NCBI RefSeq assembly: GCF_008831285.2
Contig: NC_045141.1
Coordinates: forward strand, 8,977,353-9,041,352
Origin: Nymphaea colorata
Taxonomy: Eukaryota > Streptophyta > Magnoliopsida > Nymphaeales > Nymphaeaceae
Direction: 5' to 3'
Length of the DNA stretch: 64,000 bases
Below the pieces are notes generated by a model. The model made no database searches. It had not been told where the DNA came from and worked only from the letters and a program-made list of their open reading frames with translations. The translations under genes and the position numbers were made by a program. Shown here piece by piece: positions 1 through 9,572 of this stretch. Every line of letters begins with the position of its first letter. Position 1 is the first letter of the stretch.

Positions 1-1552
1 TTCTACTTTAGTTAACTTGAGAAGAGGAGAAATAGACGTACCTCTTATGAAGACCGACAAGTATTTTCCTTTGGTGTGTCTCCTAACATATAATTAGTTT
101 CATGGAGCTTGTATGGAGCATGATAGTTCCCTCCCTCGATCAAAATTTTGGAATCCTCCATGGAAACTGCTATAGAGGACTAAGTAATACTGTGGACGTT
201 TCTCGAACAGTTGGTGAATCATTATCAACTGATTTCTTCAGATTTAGAGAATTCAAAAGACAAAAATAATAAATCAACTCAAGCATATGTATGCATTGAC
301 GTCTTCCTAAGTTGTTGAACTGTGTAACTGTAATATTATTGAGCAGATTTGCACTGATATGCTTGTGATGCTTATGAATTAATGCAAGGATCACCCTGAC
401 TTAGACTGGATTTGGGACGAAGTTAAACTAATGTGTTGATAATTTTTGGTTCACAATCTTTTCGGGACAACTACTATCAGGTGAGTTCTAGCAGCTAGAG
501 TCGAAGATGATAAGACAAGCGTGGACAAATCCATATTCGATTTAGTTTACGAACTTTGTGCTTTGAATTTTTGAACTTGATGCAATAAGTGCCCACAACA
601 GGTTATGAACCTTAGTGTTTTTGACCAAGCCCTGAAATTGAAGTGAGTTGAGAGAACGTTATATTAATGTTTGATTCGCATGTATTTTAGGAAAAAAACC
701 TCAACATTTGAGTCATTATAATTGTGAAGCTGCAGAATGAATCTTATTAGTAATTATATCTGCTGTGGTTTACTGGGTCTTAAAATCGAATTGGCAATTG
801 AATATGTCTTCCATTCACATCTTTATTACTAATTTTACTAAACCTCCAACCTTTTGTAGACTGCCCAAGTCCAGCCTGCCAACCCATGAAAAAGAATAGA
901 AAAACAAAAGAAGAACGGTGCACCAACTCTTTCTCCATTGTTTTAATCGCATACTGATTGCTGATTTCTACATATATATTTTAGTGACAATCTCTCCATA
1001 TAGAGCTTGCTGCTGGACCTCTTTCTCAGATAGTAACGTTTGGACGAGTACCCTCGCCTGCAAAGAGTTTCTTCAAACAAGCCACCCATATCGTCCCAAT
1101 GGGTTCCTCCGTCTTCCCAGCGCCAACCTGGCAAATGGGCATTATCGCCTCCTTGCTCATTGGGTGTACATGGCAACAGGCGCTGTGAATTAGAGAAAAT
1201 ATCATCTGGGTCTTCTTCACCCAGACAGATCGTTTTGTATGATAAGGGTCGTACAAGACAGAGAATACCGCAGCTACGAGTTCTATTTTCTGATCAAGTT
1301 GCTTTCAATAGTCACTAGTTCATTGTTGATCGGCATGTAAAGAGAGAGAGAGTCCCATCCCTGCCCTGTATATGAGGTGCATGCAGCATCAGACCCCTTT
1401 TGCCCATTTCATGGTTTCATTCATCGAAACCTCAAATTTTCCCTTTTGTATTATTATCACCATCATTATTACTACATTTGAAGATGCCCGCACAAAGGGC
1501 AAATTTTTCCTCTTTCTTTTCCTTTTGCGTTTTTTGACAGACAATACCTACA
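1..1552. other. No recognisable gene; downstream flank of the MRS2-like gene
   Basis: AT-rich non-coding DNA. Between about 918 and 1320 several short overlapping frames are open on both strands, but none shows a recognisable domain or splice-bounded exon. The segment next to 1552 is the expected place for the 3' UTR of the minus-strand MRS2-like gene. A short GA run lies near 1341-1352. I see no RNA gene. Confidence 0.5.
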
Positions 1553-2799
1553 TTACAAGGGCATCAATCTTCTGTGCCTAAAGAACCATAAAAATGTGCA
1601 GAAAATAAAAATTCCGCATGCACCAGTGATCAATAAAACCCACTTGAATGCCTCTGGTTCATCAAATAGTGATATCGAGAAATTCATGCCAAAGATTCCT
1701 GCTACTACCCCAAAGATTGCAACAACAAATGTCGCAGTTGTAAGCAGCAATTCAAACTGAATCAACTGATTCCGCACATTGTCCTGCATCAGACCAGTAA
1801 CAATATGAAATTATTTTGTGGTAGTAATACCAAAGGTTGACAAAGGCAAATTAGTATGCTAGCAGTGCCAATCAGATATTGACAACTTGGAATATGAAAT
1901 TAGTTCTGTCCTCCAATCTAGTAGATAAAGCAACCAGAAGGCACCTCATCGGTTTATTAATTAGCAAAGATGACCTGGCACATCGGGCTACACTATCCAC
2001 AGGAATGCAATTTTCAAGAATGATGCATGACTATGTTTCTGCGTGAAGGGTAACTGGTGGACCTTTTCTTGCATTCTATACAGCTTTATGCCATCTCAAA
2101 AACAAAGGGAGAATAGTGCTAACCAATTGTATATTGATGAAGTCCTCTGTATCATCTATATATTCCTTGAGCTGTAAAGATTAAAGTCATTCAGGAATTT
2201 TAGCAAGAACGATGTTAAGGTCAGCCAACATGAAAAGGAAAGAAATCTTGTTTGGGTTGTGTACCGATGTTAGCTTGTTGAGGGTGCTGTCAATGACAAC
2301 GAAGTAGGCTTCCAGTAACATTTCCAATTCCTCAATGTTTTCCGCGGCACTTTCTGAACTCTTCATGCTCTCGTGTCTACTTCTAGCTATGCTTAAGCTC
2401 TTCTCAAGTCTCTGGGTTTCTGTAGGAGAAGAAACAGGGGAAACAGGAGTAGAAACCGACATTCCAGCTCCTATAGAGCTGTAACCGGCTATAGATTGAT
2501 CACCATCAATAGCAGATTCCACTCGCAGCTTTTTGTCTGTCAGATACATTTCAGCCATGTCACCATCATCATCCATAAGTTGTTCAATCTCATCCCTGAC
2601 CCGTAAGAAATGAAACTCACAATGAAATAAAAGTGGATGAGAGTATAAGATAAAGTAACAAAAGAAGTACCTTCTGAACCCTCCGGGTCAAAGCAACAAG
2701 TCGGCTCTTCAACCGACGCACTCGTTCCAAATTTAAGGTACTTATTTTAGAGGTCACTTCATCCAACAAAGGATATGCCTCTATCTCTAGATCTGCAGC
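1553..2799 (-). pseudogene. MRS2: MRS2/MGT (CorA-type) magnesium transporter, C-terminal exons only
   Basis: Four exons on the minus strand: 2671-2799, 2265-2600, 2124-2171 and 1553-1783 (stop). All are in phase 0 and give about 247 codons, against roughly 400-450 for the family. The first carries the LEIEAYP and RLKSRLVALTRRVQK helical segment; the second has RDEIEQLMDDDGDMAEMYLT and ELEMLLEAYF; the third is a 16-codon exon beginning LKEYIDD; the last holds two membrane helices with the signature Gly-Met-Asn (GMN) loop that forms the Mg2+ selectivity filter. Family knowledge: these proteins are pentameric Mg2+ channels of plant membranes. The acceptor before the second exon (2602-2601, minus strand) reads GG where AG is expected, and the N-terminal half is absent, a copia LTR lying about 360 bp upstream. 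This is therefore probably a truncated, decaying gene, although a functional gene with very distant 5' exons is not excluded. Confidence 0.8.
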
Positions 2800-3162
2800 C
2801 TTTTTGGGGCCAAAAAAAATTCCCTTATTAAAGAGTTAGCTGTGGAAAATGACCAACAATTATAAAGAGAATGTCTACAGATTCAAACTTGGAGTACAAT
2901 AATCAAATTAAGGCTTTGGAAAGCTGCCAAATTTCAGTAGAGTGAGAAAATCAATCGAAAATGTCCTAGAAAAAGTGAAATGAATATGAGATGATTTCAG
3001 AAAGATATTGAGGGTCAGAACCGCTCAGTTTCTGGATAGTTTAGACTGATCTTGTGACAAACAAATAATCTAACATAGGCTCCTCTTGTTTAGCTAAATT
3101 TGTTTGGCCAAGCTACAAGAGGAGGGACCCAACATCTCCATACACAATACATGCATGGAAGC
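2800..3162 (-). other. Remnant of an MRS2-like intron
   Basis: This AT-rich stretch is bounded by the acceptor of the first visible MRS2-like exon and by the LTR of copia-A. I see no further exon; it is best read as the intron into which the retrotransposon inserted. Confidence 0.5.
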
Positions 3163-3402
3163 TGTAGAAACAAAATATGCACGAGAGTAGAAGAAAGCAC
3201 ACAGATGTAACGTGGAAAACCCTCAACGCGAGGGAAGAAAAACCACGGGTGATGAGGTCTGGCGCCCACTAGCCTCCAGACACTCTTTCTCTTCAAAACT
3301 TCATTAACACTAAGATTAGGGTTTACAGAGATATAAGTAGTCCTAATTAGGACAAACCGGATCGGGTAAGGATCCGGACCCGGACAACAAAACCCGTCAA
3401 CA
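3163..3402 (-). repeat. 3' LTR of copia-A
   Basis: On the minus strand it begins TGTTGACGGG directly after a polypurine tract (3403-3410) and ends TTTCTACA, giving the TG...CA ends of an LTR, about 240 bp. It is clearly related to the LTRs of copia-B (8339-8588) and copia-F (55732-55967), sharing the block around 'ggtgcccactagcc' and the gggtttt-type stretch. The matching 5' LTR is not in the window because the element is truncated upstream. Confidence 0.85.
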
Positions 3403-4394
3403 CTCCCCCTCAAGTTGGGCGTACATATCAAACATGCCCAACTTGGATACATTTCTCTCAAATGGAGTTACACTGAAGGCCTTGGTTAGGATATCAGCAG
3501 TTTGGTCTTCAGACTTTATGTATGGTAGCGTTAATTCCTTAGCATCAATTCTTTCTCTGATGAAGTGACGGTCAATCTCCACATGCTTTGTTCGATCATG
3601 AAGAACCGGGTTGTTAGCCAAGTTAATTGCAGACTTATTATCACAATACATCCTCATAGGCCCTTCAATCTCTATTCCAATATCTGTCAATAAGATCTTC
3701 AGCCATAACAATTCTGATACCCCAGTAGCCATAGCCATATATTCAGCCTCTGCACTCGAGCGGGAACACACATCTTGTCTCTTGCTTCTCCAAACAACTA
3801 AATTTTCCCCAAGTAGACGTAGTACCCTGAAGTAGATCTTCTGGTGTCAACACAGTCTGCCCAGTCTGCATCAGAATACCCTTCAACTTCAATAGATCTT
3901 TGTTGCACATATAGAAGTCCCTTCCCGGGATTCTTCTTCAAGTAGCACAGAATTCTATCTACAGCCTTCAAGTGCATATCTGTAGGTGCATGCATGAACT
4001 GGCTCATCACATTTACAGCAAATGTGATATCAGATCTAGTCAAAGTGAGATAAATCAGTTTGCCAACTAGACGTTGATATCTCCCTTTAGCTTCTTCACA
4101 CAACAGTTCTCCATCTTTGTTACCAAGTTTATGCCCAGCATCTATAGGAGTAGAGGCTGGTCTGCACCCCAGTTTTCCTGTCTCCTTCAGTAGATCCAGG
4201 GTATACTTCTTTTGACTAAGTACAAGAGTTGTACCTGATCTAGCAATTTCAATACCAAGGAAATACTTCAGCTTACCAAGATCTTTTAGATCAAATTCAG
4301 TAGATAGTAAACCCTTTAATCTTGCTATCTCTTCCTTATCATCACTTGTAACAATCATATCATCAACATAAACCAATAGTAGAGTAATCAGAAG
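3403..4394 (-). pseudogene. Copia-A pol fragment: end of reverse transcriptase and RNase H
   Basis: Minus strand. The upstream part (4394-3798) starts in the reverse transcriptase palm at the catalytic YVDDM box and runs through DLGKLKYFLGIEI and the KGRYQRLVGKLIYLT block. The downstream part (3771-3403) continues in another frame with the RNase H motifs SRSSAEAEY, YCDNKSAINLANNP and KHVEIDRHFIRE, ending just before the polypurine tract. A frameshift lies near 3775-3797. Gag, protease, integrase and the first half of reverse transcriptase are missing; the break at about 4394 abuts unrelated sequence associated with the gypsy element. It is a dead fragment of the Ty1/copia family also represented by copia-B and copia-F. 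Confidence 0.9.
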
Positions 4395-5940
4395 TCGATC
4401 TCCTTCAAAAATTCATATCTTCGCATCCAAAGCTTCTAAAATAGTGAAAATTGGTATGAATGAAGCTAAGTACTCGAGGATTAGGCCCAAAGATGTGCCT
4501 GATTCTGCCTGAAATAGTCTGTCGTAGGGCTCAGGCAACATCTGGAGTCAGTCACCTTCAAAAATTTGCCAGAATTCAACCGTGGCTCGGATTGAGCTGA
4601 AATTTGGACCAGTGATAGCTAAGATTTTGATGATGCCCAAAAATTTATCTTCAAAGCAGCAGCCAAAAGGTGAGTCATTGAGGATTGAAATCAGCCTAGT
4701 TTCTAATGTCGCTCAGAACTGCGCCGCCTAATTCCGTGAGCCGCTGCCATGATTCCGATCAGTTCCGGTGAGCTATCCAAAACAGCTTGGATTCTCCTCA
4801 AACTTCATCAGAATGTTCTCCTCAAATTCAGATCTTGCTCGGATCGTCGGCAATTCACAGATTAACAAAAATTTCTGTCACTACGCCTATATAGAATTCA
4901 TCCTCTGTTCTTCGTCTTCAATCATCCAATTCCTCAACAGATTTCACTCCGTTGCTCATCGCCATCGCAAGTAATCCACAACAATTAGATACAGAATGCG
5001 GCGGAAGAACTGATCTCAACAAGAATTAAAGCCGATCTAAGTCGTTCGTTAGGCGATCCGCCTGAAATCGTGCCCGCCCGATCTCGTCAGCACTTCATTT
5101 CTTCTTCATATCCTTCGATCTCAGTCAAATCAGATCGATCTATTCCTCTCGTTAGATGAGTTAAACGCAAATCGATCAGAATGTCAGCATCCTCTCCACT
5201 TTTGATCGGGTAACAGGAGATCTCGCGGTAGAATCTCCATAGAGTTAGGATTCTTACCGGCTGAAGATGTTCCTCCAGCTGTCGTGTAGCAGATCTGAGA
5301 GGTCGGTGATCGGCGTCCACGCTCCTCCATCGAGCTCACAGTCCTCCGCCCTGTCCTCTAGATGTCCTGGTGATGGAAGACATGTACACCTTGGTCGATC
5401 CGTCGCCTGCATTTCCGGTAGAGTTCCTAGTTCCTCTGCTCTGGTTCTGCAGTCGTTCTTCTTTTCCAGTGAGGTTCCCTCCGCTGGCGAAGCTTTTGGC
5501 GCCACACCTAAGCAGCTCAAACACTCCACGCGGGAGAGAAAAGGGTTCTTTTCATTGATTCAATTTCAAAAGATATAATCTTTGGCGCAGTCTCCAGTTT
5601 ATATACTACTGGGCTGTCTCGAGTGCCACCCGCTGTCTCGGACTGAGATAAGTACAAAACCTGTAATGACTCAACAAAATAGAAAACACTGACAATTACT
5701 CGGTCTGGGCTTGAACCCAGCCGCGACGTGCTCAGGTTAGCCTAAGCTCTTGCTAGCTAAACCTGATCCTGACGCACACTGTGTTGAGCCGAGTCCGACT
5801 CAGCTCCTTTCAGCTAACGCAGTCTTCTTCAGTCTGAACTGTCCATCTCTGATCTTCGTCCCTAATCTGCTGGCTGCTGGCCCATTGTGTGCTTATCCCT
5901 CGGCGTCGTCGGCTATACGTACGCATAATACCCCTACTCT
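4395..5940 (-). repeat. Probable gypsy LTR and adjoining non-coding element sequence
   Basis: This segment follows, in the minus direction, the end of the gypsy chromodomain. It has promoter-like features on the minus strand: a TATA-like box (AGTATATAAACTGG, about 5594-5607) followed by a GC-rich leader. Short frames are open on both strands around 5260-5580 without recognisable domains. The position right after integrase/chromodomain is where a 3' LTR belongs, but I could not define clean TG...CA ends, so the extent is a guess and part of the segment may be flanking DNA. Confidence 0.4.
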
Positions 5941-7617
5941 GTGATAGCCCCTATGCTTCTGTCCGTGTTCCCATTGGGTGTGCAACAACTCCACCATCCT
6001 CGAACTAAGCTTGTCCCCAAGCTCATACATGAGAAAAACGTTGTACTAATTCCTCTAATACTTCCCATGGAGTTCCTCTGTCCTGCCCCTCCCATTCCAC
6101 CAGCACCTCTGATCTTTGTTGGCCTCCATGCTCCACCTATCTATCGCGTAATATTCGTTGGGGAACTGGTTGCTGCCCTGTCATGTCCTTAATTTGATTC
6201 GGTAAGTCTCCATAATGCGGTTTCAGTCTTGACACATGGAAGACTGGTGTACCATTGCCTCAGCCGGTAAGGCTAGCATATATGCAGCTTTCCCAATCCG
6301 TTGGATTACCTTGAAGGGTCCATAGTATTTTGGTAACAATTTTAAATAGGGCTGACCCATGAGTGAACGTTGCCTCATAGCCAATCTTTTTAGCCAAACA
6401 TAGTCGCCGACTGAAAATTCTCTATCTTTCCGACCCTTATTGTAGACTTGACTCATTCGGTCTTGAGCTTTAGCCATGTTCTTCCGAAGAGAGTCCACAA
6501 TTTCATTTCGGTTGCGTAATTCACAGTCAATCATATCATCACTCGTCGTGCCTTCCTCATAGTGTGGTATGGAAGGAGGTGGATACCCATAGAGAACCTC
6601 ATATAGACTGATCCCAATAGTAGAGTGAGTGCTGGAATTGTAGGACCATTCAGCCCAAGCAAGAGGTCTAACCCAAGTCGTTGGTCTTTCTCCCATGAAG
6701 CATCGCAAGTATGTTTCCAATGTCCTATTAACAACTTCACTTTGCCCATCCGTTTGAGGATGATGGGTAGTGCTGTAGTGAATCTTCGTTCCAGCCAGCC
6801 TCATCAACTCCTTCCAAAAATTACTCAAAAAAATAGAGTCACGATCGCATACTATGGTATGAGGTATACCATGCAATTTTCCCACATAATCTTGATGAAC
6901 CTTGGCCACTATCGGTCCATTGTAATGACGGGGAAGAGAGGCGAAATGGCTATATTTTGTTAGCCTATCAACCACAACCATAACCACTTCTTTGCCTTCA
7001 GCCCTAGGTAGAGTCTCTATAAAGTCCATGGATATATCAACCCATGGCTGTTGCGGAATAGGCAATGGACATAAGTGCCCGGGCGATTTTACATTTTCAC
7101 TCTTCTCCCTTTGATAAATTTGGCATCACAGAATATAGGCTCGTATCTCAGTCTTCATGCCTTCCCACCAGAATTGGCTTTTGTCTCGTGCTAGAGTATT
7201 GGCCACTCCTTCATGCCCAACTGTCACGGTGTCATGAAAGTGTTGTATTAGCTCTCGGGTAAGCTCAGACTGTTTCGGTATGACTGCCTTACCCTTTCGA
7301 CATAGTATGCTGCCCTTAACCGAATAATGTGGGATAGAATCTGCCTTTTGTTTCAATGTTGCTTTCAGCAATCTAAGATTCTCAACCAAGTCTTGCTCAA
7401 GTGCAATCCTTTCCCATAGGTTTGTGCTAATCACGGATAATGTCATCAAGTTTTCTCCCACCCGTGATAGTGAATCGGTTGCGGTATTGTCCAGCCCCTT
7501 CTTGTATTCTACTACAAAGTCACACACCATGAGTTTGACAAGGCAACGTTGCTGGATCAGAGTGCTCACTGTTTGGTTCATAAGGTATTTGAGACTGTTA
7601 TGGTACGTCCGGACCAC
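5941..7617 (-). pseudogene. Ty3/gypsy chromovirus pol fragment: RNase H end, integrase, chromodomain
   Basis: Minus strand, in order. 7617-7126: end of RNase H (VRTYHNSLKYLMNQ, FVVEYKKG, DSLSR) and the integrase HHCC region (LIQHFHDT...GHEG). 7065-6223: integrase core with catalytic Asp in ISMDFIETLP, Asp in VCDRDS and Glu in TDGQSEVVNRTLE, then the GPFKVIQRIGKAAY domain that precedes a chromodomain. After a frame break, 6222-5945 on the minus strand still reads PHYGDLPNQ, PQRIL and LVEW-like chromodomain residues. Chromodomains target integration to particular chromatin. Gag, protease and reverse transcriptase are missing, and several frame breaks make it non-functional. At its upstream edge (7617) it abuts a plastid rRNA scrap. 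Confidence 0.85.
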
Positions 7618-7620
7618 ATG

Positions 7621-7680
7621 CGGTGAAGGTAATGACTTTAGGCATGGCCAGCTCCCAGTGTGAAGGGCGGTGTGTACAAG
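7621..7680 (-). pseudogene. Plastid-derived 16S rRNA 3'-region scrap (NUPT)
   Basis: The plus strand reads as the complement of the end of plastid 16S rRNA: it holds the highly conserved ggcggtgtgtacaag (the universal site near helix 44) preceded by ggcatggccagctccca, a plastid rather than mitochondrial or enterobacterial arrangement. By recall there are about five substitutions and a 2-bp deletion over 60 bp, so the insertion is old. It is cut on the right by the MITE starting at 7681, whose flanking octamer tgtacaag is part of the rRNA sequence. Confidence 0.75.
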
Positions 7681-8050
7681 CTATGTCACACAGACTCTTC
7701 AAAAAAGGGGCCACACCCATGTTGACACGACGCTGGTGCTGGTGCAGCTGTAACACGCACCCTAACCACATCTTTTTTTGCATTGCACCCCAACCACATC
7801 TTTTTTTATGCAAATTCAAAATAGTTTTCACTTTTTTTTCTTCTCCCTGTCTCTTTCTTTCTTTGTGTATAGTAATAAAAGTAAAAAGAAAGTATGGATT
7901 AAACTAAGAAAAAAGCTACAATTATATATATTATGAATACATACATTTATACACATATACACCCTCGCCGCACCCTCGCACCCAAATTTTTTGGGATACG
8001 TCGCACCAGCACTCGCACTTGCACCGGCACCCCGCACTCATGTGACATAG
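7681..8050. mobile_element. hAT-type MITE (non-autonomous), 370 bp
   Basis: The left end is CTATGTCACACAGACTC and the right end, read inward on the minus strand, is CTATGTCACATGAGTGC, so the first ten bases form an inverted repeat. Flanking octamers tgtacaag (7673-7680) and tgtgcagg (8051-8058) match at 6 of 8 positions, as for a diverged hAT target duplication. The right third is an array of CGCACC/CGCACT-like hexamers and aligns with the right end of the transposase-bearing hAT element at 55150-55249. No coding capacity. A truncated second copy lies at 13109-13416. Confidence 0.75.
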
Positions 8051-8338
8051 TGTGCAGGCAAGTCCTCATTCATAATTGGGCGCGGGATAAATGGACATCA
8101 TAAAACTAATGTCGGGCCTTGCACATTTACTATATGTTAACACTCGCTCAATTAGTCAAGAACTGGTTCCTCCCTTATGTTTCTAAACAAATTTCTTCTC
8201 AAGGATTCGTTATAATTTGATTTACATAACTAAAAGAAAAAGGCTTTTGATTAAATAACAAAACCATCAGGCTTCAGTCTTATGCAGAGTACATCGCTAG
8301 CCTAAACCAAAGGTTGACACACAATGGCAAGATAATAT
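8051..8338. other. Non-coding spacer before copia-B
   Basis: AT-rich sequence between the MITE and the 5' LTR of copia-B. I see no gene, repeat or RNA signature here. Confidence 0.4.
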
Positions 8339-8588
8339 TGTTGAAACGTGTTAGATGGTTCTCGGGACTGGGTCAGGATCCATACCCGATCCATCGTGTA
8401 GCCCTTGTTGGGCCTTACTTAAGGATTGTAACCCTAATCTTGAGAGAGTTAATGAAATCTTGAGAGAGAGAGTCTGGTTGCTAGTGGGCACCAGTTCCTC
8501 CTCATCTGTGGTTTTTTCTCTCTTGTGGGTTTTTCCACGGTACATCGTGTTCATCATATTATTTTTTCCTATATTTCGTGTTTCTACA
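8339..8588 (+). repeat. 5' LTR of copia-B
   Basis: It starts TGTTGAAACG and ends TTTCTACA, immediately followed by a tRNA-Met type primer-binding site. Length is 250 bp, typical of this copia family. No matching 3' LTR follows the coding region: after 12911 the sequence changes, so the element is missing its right end. Confidence 0.85.
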
Positions 8589-8601
8589 TGGTATTAGAGC
8601 C
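8589..8601 (+). other. Primer-binding site of copia-B
   Basis: TGGTATTAGAGCC directly follows the LTR. It is complementary to the 3' end of initiator tRNA-Met apart from one C-to-T change relative to the usual TGGTATCAGAGCC seen at 41250 in copia-C. Confidence 0.85.
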
Positions 8602-8667
8602 GACGAGTTTGGGAAATTTTTTGGGGTTGTGAAGTTCCAACCCTAACCTCTCTATCACTCACTACTG

Positions 8668-9572
8668 TTGCCGCTGCTGCTGCTGCTGCCGCCGCCGCCG
8701 GGCTGGTATGTAGTCGAGGCAGTGTCTTCCTCGTCGACTGACAACGCTGATCAAACTGAAATCGGGGCTTATAGAACTGAAAATGTTCCCGTTCAGGTCA
8801 CTACTATTTGCCTTACCGAGGAGAACTACCTCTCATGGTCGGCCGCTATGACTATGGGGATTGCTGCCCGCGGTCGGATTGCCTATATCAATGGAAGGAA
8901 ACCTGAACCGGCGGAGACAAGTGGTGTGTGGGACACTTGGTTTCTTGAGGATAATCAAGTAAAAACTTGGATTGTCAACTCTGTTTCCGCTGATATCCAA
9001 CCCCTTATTCTTCGGAAGAAGACTGCTAGAGACATGTGGGTGATTTTAGAGAACATGTATGGCCAAAAGAAAAAGGCTATCCGGACTTACCAACAAATGA
9101 AGACTGTGTATGAGCTTCGGCAAGGGAACTTATATGTAGCAGATTACTATGGGGCTTTGAAAGCCAAGTGGGAGGATCTTGACTATTATTTTGATGTTAC
9201 TTGAATGATGAGTTTGAAGGTGTTAGAAGGCAGATATTGAATTCATGAGAAGTGTCGAGTATTGAAGATGTGTATTCTCGTGTTGAAGCTGAAGAACAAA
9301 GAAGGCTGGTTACTACTGGGGGAAAGAGGGATCTCATGTCATATAATGAGAGATCTGCTCTTGTTAGTCATGGTCCTCGAGGCACTACTAGATCTCTTTG
9401 TAGATGTACTCTCTGCAAGAAGACTGGTCATACTGTGGATTTCTGTTGGGATCTTCATCCAGAAAAAAGGGTAACAAAGGGAGGTTTTCTAATGGGAAGT
9501 CGACTATGTCTGAGGAAACAAAATCTAGTTGAGGAAAGGTCTCCATTTCTGCTGAACGGCTTCATGAATTGA
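8668..9572 (+). pseudogene. Copia-B gag (broken)
   Basis: The first part (8668-9204) has the UBN2-type gag features LTEENYLSWSAAM, WIVNSVSADIQPLIL, and AKWEDLDYYF. A stop at 9202-9204 and a frame change follow. The second part (9252-9572) continues gag and includes the zinc knuckle CX2CX4HX4C (C-TL-C-KKTG-H-TVDF-C, about 9410-9455) that packages RNA. A tri-nucleotide (CTG/CCG) run around 8668-8705 may have added N-terminal residues. Not translatable as one protein. Confidence 0.85.

Noticed and set aside
918-1318. Overlapping open frames on both strands, possibly a small gene
   Set aside because: No domain, no splice context, and similar openness on opposite strands over the same bases; this is chance openness.
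5254-5578. Host gene in overlapping frames near the gypsy LTR
   Set aside because: Frames overlap on both strands, lack known domains, and lie in sequence with LTR-like promoter features.
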